Assembly (NCBI GenBank): GCA_014763785.1
Contig: JACXUS010000006.1
Span: forward strand, 1 to 37,159
DNA from: Sphingomonadales bacterium
GTDB taxonomy: Bacteria > Pseudomonadota > Alphaproteobacteria > Rhodobacterales > Rhodobacteraceae
DNA: 37,159 nt
Direction of reading: 5' to 3'
Below the pieces are notes generated by a model that was not told where the DNA came from, made no database searches, and was given only the letters and a program-made list of their open reading frames with translations. The position numbers and the translations under genes were made by a program. Positions 1 through 9,892 of this stretch are shown here, in pieces. The stretch's first letter is position 1, and every line of letters begins with the position of its first letter.

Positions 1-492
1 GTGCTGGAGAGTGGCGTGACGGTGGGCGCGCTGGTGGCGGTCAATGCGCTCGGCTCCGCCACGGTGGGCGAGGGCGCGCAGTTCTGGGCCGCGCCCTGGG
101 AGATCGGCGACGAGTTCGGCGGGCTCGGGCCCGCGCCCATCTATCCCGCGACCGCAGAGCCGAAACCGATGAAACGCATGGGCGAGGCCACGACCATCGC
201 CGTTGTCGCGACCGATGCCGCGCTCACTCAGGCGCAGGCGCAACGCATGGCGATTGCCGCGCATGACGGGATGGCGCGCGCGCTAGTGCCGAGCCATACG
301 CCCTTGGACGGCGATCTCGTCTTTGCCGCGGCGACCGGCGCGCGCCCGTTGACCGACCCGCTGGCCGAGACCTTCGCGCTGGGCCATGCCGCGGCGAGCT
401 GCCTTGCCCGCGCCATCGCCCGCGCCATCTATTGCGCGAGCCCCCTGCCCGGCGATCTGCAACCGGCCTGGGCCAGCCGCTTCGGTGGCTGA
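1..492 (+). CDS. P1 family peptidase (DmpA/L-aminopeptidase-D-esterase-like), 5' end truncated by window
   Basis: ORF open from base 1; GVTVGALVAVNALGSATVG and the conserved C-terminal DGDLVFAAATG / YCASPLPGDLQPAW resemble P1 (S58) peptidases. Confidence 0.8.
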   Translation: MLESGVTVGALVAVNALGSATVGEGAQFWAAPWEIGDEFGGLGPAPIYPATAEPKPMKRMGEATTIAVVATDAALTQAQAQRMAIAAHDGMARALVPSHTPLDGDLVFAAATGARPLTDPLAETFALGHAAASCLARAIARAIYCASPLPGDLQPAWASRFGG

Positions 493-603
493 GCCCCGGC
501 ATTTTGGCAAATCGGGGGGCTGCGATGACCATTCGGGCGGATGGACAGGGGCGCGCGCGCGTGCTTCCTTGGCCCAATGCCCAGACCCTCGGGAGGATGC
601 CCC

Positions 604-2082
604 ATGCTCGACACGAAAACCGACCTCAAATCGCTTCTGAAAGACCCCAGCCTGCTGGAAACCCGCGCCTATGTGGCGGGCGAATGGATCCAGGCCGATG
701 ACGGCGCGACCTTTGACGTGATCAACCCCGCCCGCGGCGATGTGATCTGCTCGGTCCCCGATCTGGGCCGCGCCGAGACCGCCCGCGCCATCGAGGCCGC
801 CCGCGTCGCGATGAAGGACTGGGCCGCGCGCACCGGCAAGGAACGCGCGCAGGTCCTGCGCAAGTGGTTCGAGCAGATGATGGCGAACCAGGATGACCTC
901 GGCGCGATCCTGACCGCCGAGATGGGCAAACCCCTGCCCGAGGCCAAGGGCGAGATCGCCTATGGCGCGAGCTTCATCGAATGGTTCGGCGAAGAGGCGA
1001 AACGCATCTATGGCGAAACCATCCCCGGCCATATGCGCGACAAGCGCATCCAGGTGATCAAGCAGCCGATCGGCGTGGTGGGCTCGATCACGCCGTGGAA
1101 CTTCCCCAATGCGATGATCACCCGCAAATGCGGCCCGGCGCTGGCGGTGGGCTGCGGCTTTGTCGCGCGGCCCTCGGAGCTGACGCCGCTGTCGGCGCTG
1201 GCGCTGGCGGTGCTGGGCGAACGCGCGGGCCTGCCCAAGGGCATCTTCTCGGTCGTGACCTCGACCAAGGCCGCCGATATCGGCAAGGAATTCTGCGAAA
1301 ACCACACCGTGCGCAAGCTGACCTTCACCGGCTCGACCGAGGTCGGGCGCATCCTGATGCGGCAGGCGGCCGATCAGGTGATGAAATGCAGCATGGAGCT
1401 GGGCGGCAACGCGCCCTTCATCGTCTTTGACGACGCCGATCTGGATGCGGCGGTCGAGGGCGCGATGATGTCCAAGTTCCGCAACAACGGGCAGACCTGC
1501 GTCTGCGCGAACCGGATCTATGTGCAGGCCGGCGTCTATGACGCCTTCGCCGCTAAGCTCGCCGCGGCGGTCGCCAAGCTGAACATCGGCGACGGGCTCG
1601 AGGCCGGGACCACCACCGGCCCGCTGATCTCGGACAAGGCGGTCGCCAAGGTCGAGGACCACATCGCCGACGTGCTGGCGGGCGGCGGCCATGTCGTCAC
1701 CGGCGGCAAACGCCATGCGCTTGGCGGCACCTTCTTCGAGCCGACCGTTCTGACCGGCGTCACGCAAGAGATGAAAATCTCGACCGAGGAAACCTTCGGG
1801 CCCGTCGCGCCGCTCTTCAAGTTCGAGACCGAGGAAGAGGTGATCGAAAAGGCAAACGCCACGATCTTCGGTCTGGCGAGCTATTTCTATGCCCGCGATA
1901 TCGGCCGCATCACCCGCGTGCAGGAGGGGCTGGAATACGGCATCGTCGGCGTCAACACGGGGATCATCTCGACCGAGGTCGCGCCCTTTGGCGGGGTCAA
2001 GCAATCGGGCCTGGGGCGCGAGGGCAGCCACCACGGCACCGAAGACTATCTGGAGCTGAAATACATCTGCCTGTCGATCTGA
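604..2082 (+). CDS. gabD: NAD(P)-dependent succinate-semialdehyde dehydrogenase
   Basis: Aldehyde dehydrogenase motifs (TPWNFPNAMITRK, FTGSTEVGR, MELGGNAPFIVF, NNGQTCVCANR); start chosen at ATG 604 (MLDTKTDLKSLL). Confidence 0.9.
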   Translation: MLDTKTDLKSLLKDPSLLETRAYVAGEWIQADDGATFDVINPARGDVICSVPDLGRAETARAIEAARVAMKDWAARTGKERAQVLRKWFEQMMANQDDLGAILTAEMGKPLPEAKGEIAYGASFIEWFGEEAKRIYGETIPGHMRDKRIQVIKQPIGVVGSITPWNFPNAMITRKCGPALAVGCGFVARPSELTPLSALALAVLGERAGLPKGIFSVVTSTKAADIGKEFCENHTVRKLTFTGSTEVGRILMRQAADQVMKCSMELGGNAPFIVFDDADLDAAVEGAMMSKFRNNGQTCVCANRIYVQAGVYDAFAAKLAAAVAKLNIGDGLEAGTTTGPLISDKAVAKVEDHIADVLAGGGHVVTGGKRHALGGTFFEPTVLTGVTQEMKISTEETFGPVAPLFKFETEEEVIEKANATIFGLASYFYARDIGRITRVQEGLEYGIVGVNTGIISTEVAPFGGVKQSGLGREGSHHGTEDYLELKYICLSI

Positions 2083-2131
2083 CGCGACAGCCCGGCATCC
2101 GGTCCAGCGGGCCGGACCAGTTCCGAACCAC

Positions 2132-2161
2132 TCGGCCGGGGCCCCTCCCCGGCCGTTTCAT
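2132..2161 (+). terminator. Candidate rho-independent terminator after gabD
   Basis: cggccggggcccctccccggccgtttcatt: GC-rich hairpin followed by short T-rich tail. Confidence 0.55.
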
Positions 2162-2302
2162 TAAGTTGATTTGTCAGGATTGCGGCTTTGGCCGCAGCCT
2201 TCGCATCTGATATGAATCAGAGCCGATCCGGAAGTTATCCCGCTATCTGTCCACAGATCTGTTTCACGCCCCGGGGGAGGGGCCGACATTTGGGGAAGTG
2301 CG

Positions 2303-2491
2303 ATGAATGACGACGGCAACGGCGTGCATGACGCGCCGCGGGAGGAGCAAGATCTGGTCGAGACGCCACCGCGCCCACGGCTCGAACTGAGCGAGGTGGT
2401 GATCGGTCTGCCCGGGGCAAGCCGGGTCTATGCGCGGCGCAAGCGCCAACATCTGACCAATATTCTGGGCTCGCTCGCCGCGCGCCCCTGA
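2303..2491 (+). CDS. Small hypothetical protein (62 aa)
   Basis: ORF MNDDGNGVHDAPREEQDLVET...RRKRQHLTNILGSLAARP with upstream purine-rich ggggaag; convergent with the DUF1013 gene; no family recognised. Confidence 0.4.
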   Translation: MNDDGNGVHDAPREEQDLVETPPRPRLELSEVVIGLPGASRVYARRKRQHLTNILGSLAARP

Positions 2492-2554
2492 CCCGCGCCA
2501 CAATGCAAAGGGCCGCCCCGAAGGACGGCCCTGCAACAGATGCGGCGGCGCCGA

Positions 2555-3340
2555 TCAGGCGTCGTCATCCTCGTCGTCGTCATCACCATGCGGCAGGTTG
2601 AAGAAGCTGTCCGCATCGGAGAAGTCCTTGGGATCGGCCTTGGAGAAGTCCTTGGGATCGGCCTTTTCCTCGTCGCCGCCGCCAAGGGTGAAATTCTCGA
2701 GCCCGGCAATCGAGGAGGGCAGCCGCGGCTCGGTGCCCATGCCCAGCGATTGCTCGGTCGAGACCAGCTTGCGCCGCTCGTCATCGCTCATCACGCCTTC
2801 GGCGGCACGTTTCTTCGCGGCCTTCTGCACTTCGCTGTCCAGTTCCGACTGACGACACAGGCCCAGCGCCACCGGGTCGATGGCGGTCATCGACTGGATG
2901 TTCCAATGGGTGCGCTCGCGGATCGAGGCGATCGTGGGCTTCGTCGTGCCGACAAGGCGGGCGATCTGCGCATCGGCCAGCTCGGGGTGGAATTTCACCA
3001 GCCACAGGATCGCGTTCGGGCGATCCTGACGCTTCGAGAGCGGCGTATAGCGCGGCCCGCGGCGCTTGTCCTCACCCACGGCGGCGGCGTTATACTTCAG
3101 GCGCAGCTTATAGCTGGCATCGGCCTCGCCCTTGTCGATTTCCTTCTGGTCGAGCTGGTTCGAGGCGATCGGATCGAAGCCCTTCACCCCCACGGCCACG
3201 TCGCCGTCGGCAATGCCCTGAACCTCCAGCTCGTGCATCCCGCAGAAATCGGCGATCTGCTTGAAGGTCAGCGTCGTATTGTCCACCAGCCACACGGCGG
3301 TCGCCTTGGCCATCAGGGGCTTGTTCGTCATCGGAGCCAT
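2555..3340 (-). CDS. DUF1013 family protein, TrcR-like cell-cycle transcriptional regulator
   Basis: MAPMTNKPLMAKATAVWLVDNTTLTFKQIADFCGMHELEVQGIADGDVA...; matches the remembered DUF1013/TrcR sequence; acidic C-terminal tail. Confidence 0.8.
   Translation of the reverse strand: MAPMTNKPLMAKATAVWLVDNTTLTFKQIADFCGMHELEVQGIADGDVAVGVKGFDPIASNQLDQKEIDKGEADASYKLRLKYNAAAVGEDKRRGPRYTPLSKRQDRPNAILWLVKFHPELADAQIARLVGTTKPTIASIRERTHWNIQSMTAIDPVALGLCRQSELDSEVQKAAKKRAAEGVMSDDERRKLVSTEQSLGMGTEPRLPSSIAGLENFTLGGGDEEKADPKDFSKADPKDFSDADSFFNLPHGDDDDEDDDA
2618..2665. repeat. Perfect 24-bp tandem duplication (2 units) inside the DUF1013 gene
   Basis: ggagaagtccttgggatcggcctt at 2618-2641 and again at 2642-2665; encodes (KADPKDFS)x2. 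Confidence 0.95.
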
Positions 3341-3465
3341 CCTTTACACATATCTCTCCCGGGCCGAGAAATCGGTTGCGGCCTGGGCTCCCCCCGGCCG
3401 CGGTCCATTTCTGGTGGGGAATTGGTCGTCTATATAGGCCCGAATGCCTGCGAGGGGAAGAGAAA

Positions 3466-4113
3466 ATGAGAGTTGTAGCGATTGCGGCCTTTGTGGCGCT
3501 GGCCCTGACGGCCGGTGCGGCGGCGCAGGCCGAGGGCGAGCGCGCGGGCGACTTCGATTACTATGTTCTGTCGCTTAGCTGGTCGCCCGGCTGGTGCGCG
3601 ACCGATGGCGCGGGCCGTGGCGCCAGCCAATGCGACCCGCGCATGGACGCGCATTTCGTGCTGCACGGGCTTTGGCCGCAATATGAAAAGGGCTATCCCA
3701 GCTATTGCCGCACCACCGCGCGCGACCCCTCGCGGGCGCAATCGGCGGCGATGGAGGATATCATGGGCTCGGATGGCGCAGCCTGGTATCAGTGGAAGAA
3801 ACACGGCCGCTGCGCCGGTCTTGCCGCCGCCGATTACTATGCCACCGCCAGCGCGGCCTATGGCGCGATCACCATTCCCGATGTGTTCAAACGGCTGAAC
3901 AAGGATGTGAAGCTGCCCGCCCGCGTGGTCGAAGAGGCGTTTCTCGAAGCCAATCCGGGCCTTGCGCGCGAGGAAATCACCATCACCTGCGCCGATGGCC
4001 GCATCCAAGAGGCGCGGATCTGCCTGACCAAGGATCTGACCCCGCGCAAATGCGGGCCCGATGTGATCCGCGACTGCACGATGAGCGATGCGCTGATGGA
4101 AAAGGTGCGCTGA
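3466..4113 (+). CDS. Ribonuclease T2 family protein, secreted/periplasmic
   Basis: N-terminal signal peptide (MRVVAIAAFVALALTAGAAAQA); CAS I FVLHGLWPQY and CAS II-like WYQWKKHGRCAG motifs; multiple Cys. Confidence 0.85.
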   Translation: MRVVAIAAFVALALTAGAAAQAEGERAGDFDYYVLSLSWSPGWCATDGAGRGASQCDPRMDAHFVLHGLWPQYEKGYPSYCRTTARDPSRAQSAAMEDIMGSDGAAWYQWKKHGRCAGLAAADYYATASAAYGAITIPDVFKRLNKDVKLPARVVEEAFLEANPGLAREEITITCADGRIQEARICLTKDLTPRKCGPDVIRDCTMSDALMEKVR

Positions 4114-4122
4114 GGCGGCGGA

Positions 4123-5112
4123 TCAGCCCGCCACCTCGAGCACGATCTTGCCGATATGGGCGCTGGTTTCCATCCGCGCATGGGCCTCGGCCGCCCGGTC
4201 GAGGGGAAATGTCGAATCGTGAACGACCCGCAGCTTGCCCGCCGCAATCATCGGCCAGACCTGCGCGCGCAGCTCGGCGGCGATGGCGGCCTTGGCGACG
4301 TCGGATTGCGGGCGCAGCGTCGAGCCGGTCACCGTCAGGCGGCGCAGCATGACTTGCGCGAAGTTGATCTCGGCCTTGGGGCTTTCGAGGAAAGCGATGA
4401 ACACCAGCCGCCCGTCATCGGCCAAGGCCTTGAGATCGCGGGCGATATAGCTGCCTCCGACCATGTCGAGGATGAGGTTCGCCCCGCCCACGGCGCGCAG
4501 AACCTCGGTGAAATCCTCGGTGCGATAGTTGATCGCGGTGGCGCCGAGGCCCGCGCAGGCCGCGCATTTCTCGGGGCTGCCCGCGGTCGCCCAGACCCGC
4601 GCGCCGAGCGCGGTCGCGATCTGGATCGCGGTCGTGCCGATGCCCGACGAGCCGCCATGGACCAGAAACCGCTCGCCCGCCTTGAGCCCGCCGCGCATCA
4701 CCACATTGGACCAGACCGTGAAACAGGTCTCGGGCAGGCAGGCCGCATCGCGCAGGCTGACGCCCGCGGGCACCGGCAGCGCATGGGCCGCGGGGCAGGT
4801 CGCATATTGCGCGTAACCGCCGCCGGGCAAAAGCGCGCAGACCGGATCGCCGACCGCCCAGCCCGCCACATCCGGCCCCAGCGCCGCGACATGGCCCGAA
4901 CATTCCAGCCCCGGCAGGTCGGAGGCCCCGGGCGGCGCCTTGTAGGCGCCCGCGCGTTGCAGCGCATCGGGGCGGTTCACCCCCGCATAGGCCACCTCGA
5001 TCAGGATCTCGCCCGGGCCCGGCACCGGCACCGGTCGGGTGACCGGGGTCAGCACCTCGGGGCCGCCCGGCTGGGCAATCTCGATCGCGCGCATCATCAA
5101 GGGCAGGCTCAT
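4123..5112 (-). CDS. NAD(P)H-quinone oxidoreductase / zinc-type alcohol dehydrogenase-like protein (MDR superfamily)
   Basis: AYAGVNRPDALQRAGAY, GGSSGIGTTAIQIATALGARVWATAGS Rossmann motif; start at ATG 5112 overlaps upstream COQ9 stop. Confidence 0.85.
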   Translation of the reverse strand: MSLPLMMRAIEIAQPGGPEVLTPVTRPVPVPGPGEILIEVAYAGVNRPDALQRAGAYKAPPGASDLPGLECSGHVAALGPDVAGWAVGDPVCALLPGGGYAQYATCPAAHALPVPAGVSLRDAACLPETCFTVWSNVVMRGGLKAGERFLVHGGSSGIGTTAIQIATALGARVWATAGSPEKCAACAGLGATAINYRTEDFTEVLRAVGGANLILDMVGGSYIARDLKALADDGRLVFIAFLESPKAEINFAQVMLRRLTVTGSTLRPQSDVAKAAIAAELRAQVWPMIAAGKLRVVHDSTFPLDRAAEAHARMETSAHIGKIVLEVAG

Positions 5113-5783
5113 TGCGACGCCCCCCCGCTGCGGCCCGGCATCGGCGCCGGTTCGGGCGCGCGGATGCCGGAGAGAAGCGATTTCACGAAGGGCACCTTCA
5201 TCACGCCCCCCTTGATTTTCTCGAACTGCATCACATCGCCGATACGGGCCTCGAGGAAGGCCCAGCTTGCGGCGTGCCCCTCGCTCTCGTCGCCCATCCA
5301 ATAGAGCACCACCGCGGAATAGACCCCCGCCAGCGTCATCCGCTTGGAGTAATAATTATAGTCGCGACTGGTGTCGCCCAAGGCCAACCAGATCGCATCC
5401 GCCGTGCCCCAGATCAGCCCCGCCCCGGTCGCGGCATTCTGCGGCAGCGCAAAGACCGCGGCGCCGCGGCGCACCAGCTCGGGGTCGACCGCCTCAAGGC
5501 GCAGCCGCACCGCCCGCGCCACGCGGTCACGGAATTTCAGCCCCGACAGGTCCTCGGCCGCCAGCGCCGCCACCATCGCCCGGTCGCCCGCGCGGTGATA
5601 TTCGACCGCCAGATCGAGCGCGCCGCGCGGGCAGACGACCTTGGCAAGCCCGGGATCGACGCCCAGATCGGCCACCGCCGCGGCAAAGGCCGGCGCCGAC
5701 CAGCCATCGAAGGGCACATGCGGCAGCACCGCCGCCATGAGCTCGGCGCGCAGCCGATCCACGTCCAGATGGTCATTTTTCAT
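5109..5783 (-). CDS. COQ9 family protein (ubiquinone biosynthesis accessory)
   Basis: RDYNYYSKRMTLAGVYSAVVLYWMGDESEGHAASWAFLEARIGDVMQFEKIKG is characteristic of COQ9; start at MKNDHLDV. Confidence 0.85.
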   Translation of the reverse strand: MKNDHLDVDRLRAELMAAVLPHVPFDGWSAPAFAAAVADLGVDPGLAKVVCPRGALDLAVEYHRAGDRAMVAALAAEDLSGLKFRDRVARAVRLRLEAVDPELVRRGAAVFALPQNAATGAGLIWGTADAIWLALGDTSRDYNYYSKRMTLAGVYSAVVLYWMGDESEGHAASWAFLEARIGDVMQFEKIKGGVMKVPFVKSLLSGIRAPEPAPMPGRSGGASQ

Positions 5784-5807
5784 GGTGTTTTCCCTTCCCG
5801 GCACAGG

Positions 5808-5836
5808 TAGACAAGCGGGGGCTTCCCTGCTATATG
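5808..5836 (+). promoter_or_regulatory. Candidate sigma70 promoter for rpsU
   Basis: TAGACA (5808-5813), 17-bp spacer, TATATG (5831-5836), upstream of rpsU. Confidence 0.55.
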
Positions 5837-5888
5837 GCCGCTTCCTGCAATCGCATGCAACTCTAACTTAGGAAGGTGGTGACACCAC

Positions 5889-6095
5889 ATGCAGGTCAGC
5901 GTTCGCGACAACAACGTCGAACAGGCGCTTCGTGCTCTGAAGAAAAAACTTCAGCGCGAGGGGGTTTTCCGTGAAATGAAGCTCAAGCAGCATTTCGAAA
6001 AGCCTTCGGTCAAGAAAGCGCGCGAGAAAGCTGAAGCCGTTCGCCGTGCCCGTAAACTGGCGCGGAAGAAAGCTCAGCGCGAAGGCGCTCTCTAA
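5889..6095 (+). CDS. rpsU: 30S ribosomal protein S21
   Basis: [61 protein letters not shown]. Confidence 0.97.
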   Translation: MQVSVRDNNVEQALRALKKKLQREGVFREMKLKQHFEKPSVKKAREKAEAVRRARKLARKKAQREGAL

Positions 6096-6135
6096 GAGGC
6101 GTTTGAAAACGCTGGCGGGTTCGCCCGCACCGATC

Positions 6136-6167
6136 AACCCCCGTGGCCCGGCCATCGGGGGTTTTTT
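6136..6167 (+). terminator. Rho-independent terminator of rpsU
   Basis: aacccccg...cgggggtt hairpin followed by tttttt. Confidence 0.85.
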
Positions 6168-6270
6168 GGTGTCTGGACGCCAAAACGACATCGCTATCCA
6201 CTTAGCGTCAGGACGCCTCCTCGCGGCGGAGCGCCGGCGCCCCCTGACGCGCGGCGCGGCGCCGCGCCCG

Positions 6271-7977
6271 TCAGCCCGCCTTGCGCCAGACGGGTTGCGC
6301 CTCGAGGTCTGTCTGAAAGATGCCCATCGCGGCGCGCAGCTCGTTGGACATTTCTGCCAGCGCCCGGTTCGCCGCCGTGGTCTCCTCGAACATTGCCACA
6401 TTCTGCTGGGTCACAGAGTCGAGTTGCTCGACAGAGCCGTTGATCTCTCCAAGCGCGCGGGATTGCTCTTCTGCCGAACGAGAGATTTCCGCCACGCGTC
6501 CCGCGATCTCCTCGACCGACTCGACGATGCGCGCCAGAGCCTGCACCGTCCTGTTCACCAGCTCGACGCCGGTCTTCACCTGCTGCTCAGAGCTCGCGAT
6601 CAGGGTGCTGATCTCTCGCGCCGACGCCGAGGAGCGTTGCGCGAGATCGCGCACCTCGGAGGCGACCACCGCGAAGCCGCGCCCCGCCTCGCCAGCGCGC
6701 GCCGCCTCAACCCCCGCATTGAGCGCCAGAAGGTTGGTCTGGAAGGCGATATCATCGATCACGCTGGTGATCCGGGCGATCTGGCTGGAGCTTTGTTCGA
6801 TCGCGCCGATCGCCTCGAGCGATTCTCCAACCACCGAACTGCTTTCGCGGGCGACCTGCTCGGCCCGCGATGCCGCGGCGGCCGCTGCGGCGGTCACAAC
6901 CAAGGCCGAGCGCACCGAACTCGTGAGTTCACTGATCGCTGCAGCCGTGGTCGCAAGGGCGTGGGCCTGACGCTCGGTACGCAGCGAGAGGCTTTCGGCG
7001 GCAGAGTTGATTTCTCCGATCTGACCCGAGATGTCGACCGAGCAGCCAATGGCTGCGGTCACCGCTTGTGCAAGCTGGCCAACCGCCGCATTGAAATCGC
7101 GCGCGATTTCATCATATTCTGGATTGTCGGAATGGTTCAGATGGACGGAGAGGTCGCCTTGGGCGAGCTGTGCGAGTGCCGTCTGGAGTCCCTTGACCAC
7201 CGCCTCCTGCCGGGCGGCATTTTCGGCCCGCTCGGCAGCCAGAACGCGCTCGGCCTCGAGCGCCGCTTCACCCGCCTGACTTGCGAGTTGTGCCGCTGTT
7301 TCAGCCTCCTGACGCATCTTAAGCGCCTCTGCCGCGGCCTGATCGGCAATCTCCCGCTGCGCACGCGCTTCCTGCGCCACCTCCTCCGCGCGCTGCAATG
7401 CGGCCTCGGACTGGGCGCTTGCCGCCATCACCTGAGCAAGCTGGTTCTGAATTTCCTGGCGCATCTTCAATCGGTTGCGCACCGCATAGATCAGAGCAGC
7501 CGTCTCGAGAGCCACGACAGCGCCATGCAGCAGCGTGCGCTGCACATTCAGGCCGAGCTCGAGGCTGGGATAGATCAGCGACGGCATGACCAAGGTCAGG
7601 CTGAGGTGATGCACGACGATCGTCGCCGCGGCGAACAGAAGCGCGCGCTGATCGGCCAGCACGACAAGCGCCGCCATCAGGGCAAAAAACACCATGTGAC
7701 TGTCGATCTGCCACGGATGGCCCGAAAAGGCCGCGGTCAGCGCGATCGCCTGCCCCACCAACCCCTGCGCGATCAGCGCGCGCCCGCTCGGCGTGTCGCC
7801 GATGCGTAGTCCCAGAACGGCAAGGCCGGTGAATCCTAGCGACAGCACCGCCGAGATGACCGGCGCCGTCCCGACGATCACACCCACGCCGAGGACCGGC
7901 AAGAAGCAGAGCCCGCAGGCCGCTACCAGCCAGATCAATATCCGTTGCTGCTCGTTCCGAACAGGCATGTCCCGCAT
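6271..7977 (-). CDS. Methyl-accepting chemotaxis protein with multi-TM N-terminus, HAMP-like region and MA domain
   Basis: Signalling hairpin [43 protein letters not shown]; hydrophobic N-terminus with [17 protein letters not shown]...VHHLSL. Confidence 0.9.
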   Translation of the reverse strand: MRDMPVRNEQQRILIWLVAACGLCFLPVLGVGVIVGTAPVISAVLSLGFTGLAVLGLRIGDTPSGRALIAQGLVGQAIALTAAFSGHPWQIDSHMVFFALMAALVVLADQRALLFAAATIVVHHLSLTLVMPSLIYPSLELGLNVQRTLLHGAVVALETAALIYAVRNRLKMRQEIQNQLAQVMAASAQSEAALQRAEEVAQEARAQREIADQAAAEALKMRQEAETAAQLASQAGEAALEAERVLAAERAENAARQEAVVKGLQTALAQLAQGDLSVHLNHSDNPEYDEIARDFNAAVGQLAQAVTAAIGCSVDISGQIGEINSAAESLSLRTERQAHALATTAAAISELTSSVRSALVVTAAAAAAASRAEQVARESSSVVGESLEAIGAIEQSSSQIARITSVIDDIAFQTNLLALNAGVEAARAGEAGRGFAVVASEVRDLAQRSSASAREISTLIASSEQQVKTGVELVNRTVQALARIVESVEEIAGRVAEISRSAEEQSRALGEINGSVEQLDSVTQQNVAMFEETTAANRALAEMSNELRAAMGIFQTDLEAQPVWRKAG

Positions 7978-8005
7978 CTTTTCCTTCGATTCGTGCGCCG
8001 CAGCG

Positions 8006-8332
8006 TCACTGTGTCCCCGGCGCTGCACGGTTCGCCCCACACAGCCAATCCAACGCATCCGGTCCCGTCACGAGCCAAGCCCCTGCGGCGCGAAACCGCT
8101 GCGGGACATCGGCGCCCTCCGCATCGGCCAAAATGCCGATCGGCGCCTCGCCGATGCCGACGGGCCAGGCGCCAGCCTCTTCCAGCACCTGCGTCAAGGA
8201 CCGCCACGGCGGCGCCACGACCAGCCAGGGCCCCCGGTCGGGTGGGCGCTGTGCCTCCACTGCGGCAAGCGGCCCGGCCAACACGGCGACCCCCAAGGCA
8301 AGCCATTCGGGTCTTCTCCTGAACCAAGTCAT
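8006..8332 (-). CDS. Hypothetical exported/membrane-anchored protein (about 108 aa)
   Basis: [31 protein letters not shown]... with an N-terminal hydrophobic signal; upstream of and same strand as the MCP gene. Confidence 0.5.
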   Translation of the reverse strand: MTWFRRRPEWLALGVAVLAGPLAAVEAQRPPDRGPWLVVAPPWRSLTQVLEEAGAWPVGIGEAPIGILADAEGADVPQRFRAAGAWLVTGPDALDWLCGANRAAPGTQ

Positions 8333-8443
8333 GGCCCAAGATTGCACAGTCGGATTAACGCGGGCTTACTCCCGGTCGGGAGCCCTTCACCTGCCGCGCG
8401 CAAACCCCTATGCTGGGGCCTCGACCCTCGGCACAGGCGCGCA

Positions 8444-9892
8444 ATGCCCGATTTCGGCCCCGTCTTTCATCACCTCGGCCTGATCATCATGGCGCTCGGC
8501 GTGGCGATGCTGGCGCCCGTGGCGCTGGATCTGGTGCTGGCCGATCCGAACTGGGAAGAGGTCTTCGAGGCCTGTATCGAGACGCTGCTGTTTGGCGCGC
8601 TGCTGGCGCTGGCCTCGGCGCATCACCAATCCGAGGGGCTGAGCCTGCGGCAGGCCTATCTGCTGACCGCGGGGATCTGGATCGTCGTGCCGGTCTTTGC
8701 CGCGCTGCCCTTCGTGCATGGCAAGCCCGATGTCACCCTGACGGACGCCTATTTCGAGGCGGTCTCGGGCATCACCACCACCGGCTATTCGGTCTTTACC
8801 GGGCTCGAGGACCTGCCGAAATCGGTGGTGCTGTGGCGCGGCATGCTGAACTGGATGGGCGGGCTGGGGATCGCCTTCGTGGCGATGATCTTCCTGCCGG
8901 TGATGCGGATCGGCGGCATGCGCTATTTCCAGACCGAGGGCTTTGATACTTTGGGCAAGATCCTGCCGCGGGCGCGCGATATCGCGGTGTCGCTGTTGCA
9001 GGTCTATGCAGGGCTGACGCTGGCGGCGATGGTGGTCTTTGGCATCTGCGGGATGGGCCCGCTGGATGCGCTGGTGCATGCGATGGCGGCGATCGCCACG
9101 GGTGGCTTCTCGACGCAGGATGCGGGGTTCGCCGCCTATTCGACGCCCGCGCAATATTTCGGCACGCTCTTCATGATCCTCGGCGCGGTGCCCTATATCC
9201 GCTTCTTCCAGCTGATGCAGGGCCACCCGCGCGCGCTGTTTGCCGACAGTCAGGTGCGCGCCTATCTGCGCTGGTATCTCTATGCCTGCGCGGCGGTGGT
9301 GATGGCGCGCGCGCTGACCGAGGACCTGCCGTTCGAGCAGATCCTGCGCGAGAGCACCTTCAACATCGCCTCGCTGCTGACCGGCACCGGCTTTGGCGTG
9401 CATGCGATCGAGCCCTGGGGCGCCTTCGTCATGGTGGTGGCGTTTCTCGTCGGCATGATCGGCGGCTGCACCGGCTCGAGTTCCGGGGCGCTGTCGGTCT
9501 TTCGGCTGCAGGTGGTCTTCGCCGCGATTGCGGCCGCGATCCGCCAGCAATATTCGCCCCACCGGGTGGTGCGCGCGCGCTATGACGGCAAGGCGCTGGA
9601 CGAGCAGGTGATGGGGCCGCTGATGCTGCATGTCAGCGCCTATATCCTGACGCTGGGCGTGCTCTCGGTGGCGCTGTCGATGACCGGGGTCGATTTCACC
9701 TCGGCGCTGTTCGCGATCTGGGGCTGCCTTGGCAATATCGGCTTTGCGGTCGGGCCGATGACCGCGCGCACCGGCACGATGGTCGATTTCAACGATGCCG
9801 CGACCTGGATCATGACGCTGACCATGCTGCTTGGGCGGCTGGGGCTGCTGGCGATTCTGGTGATCGCCCTGCCCCGGTTCTGGCGCGGCTGA
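8444..9892 (+). CDS. trkH: TrkH family potassium uptake protein
   Basis: ISGITTTGYSVF, GGLGIAFVAMIFLPVMRIGG, TGTGFGVHAIEPWG, GGCTGSSSGALSVFRLQ selectivity/pore motifs; start chosen at ATG 8444. Confidence 0.92.
   Translation: MPDFGPVFHHLGLIIMALGVAMLAPVALDLVLADPNWEEVFEACIETLLFGALLALASAHHQSEGLSLRQAYLLTAGIWIVVPVFAALPFVHGKPDVTLTDAYFEAVSGITTTGYSVFTGLEDLPKSVVLWRGMLNWMGGLGIAFVAMIFLPVMRIGGMRYFQTEGFDTLGKILPRARDIAVSLLQVYAGLTLAAMVVFGICGMGPLDALVHAMAAIATGGFSTQDAGFAAYSTPAQYFGTLFMILGAVPYIRFFQLMQGHPRALFADSQVRAYLRWYLYACAAVVMARALTEDLPFEQILRESTFNIASLLTGTGFGVHAIEPWGAFVMVVAFLVGMIGGCTGSSSGALSVFRLQVVFAAIAAAIRQQYSPHRVVRARYDGKALDEQVMGPLMLHVSAYILTLGVLSVALSMTGVDFTSALFAIWGCLGNIGFAVGPMTARTGTMVDFNDAATWIMTLTMLLGRLGLLAILVIALPRFWRG

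Noticed and set aside
2235-2302. DnaA-box-like tatctgtccacaga near the 62-aa ORF
   Set aside because: Single imperfect match to TTATCCACA without clustering; insufficient for an origin or DnaA-regulated site
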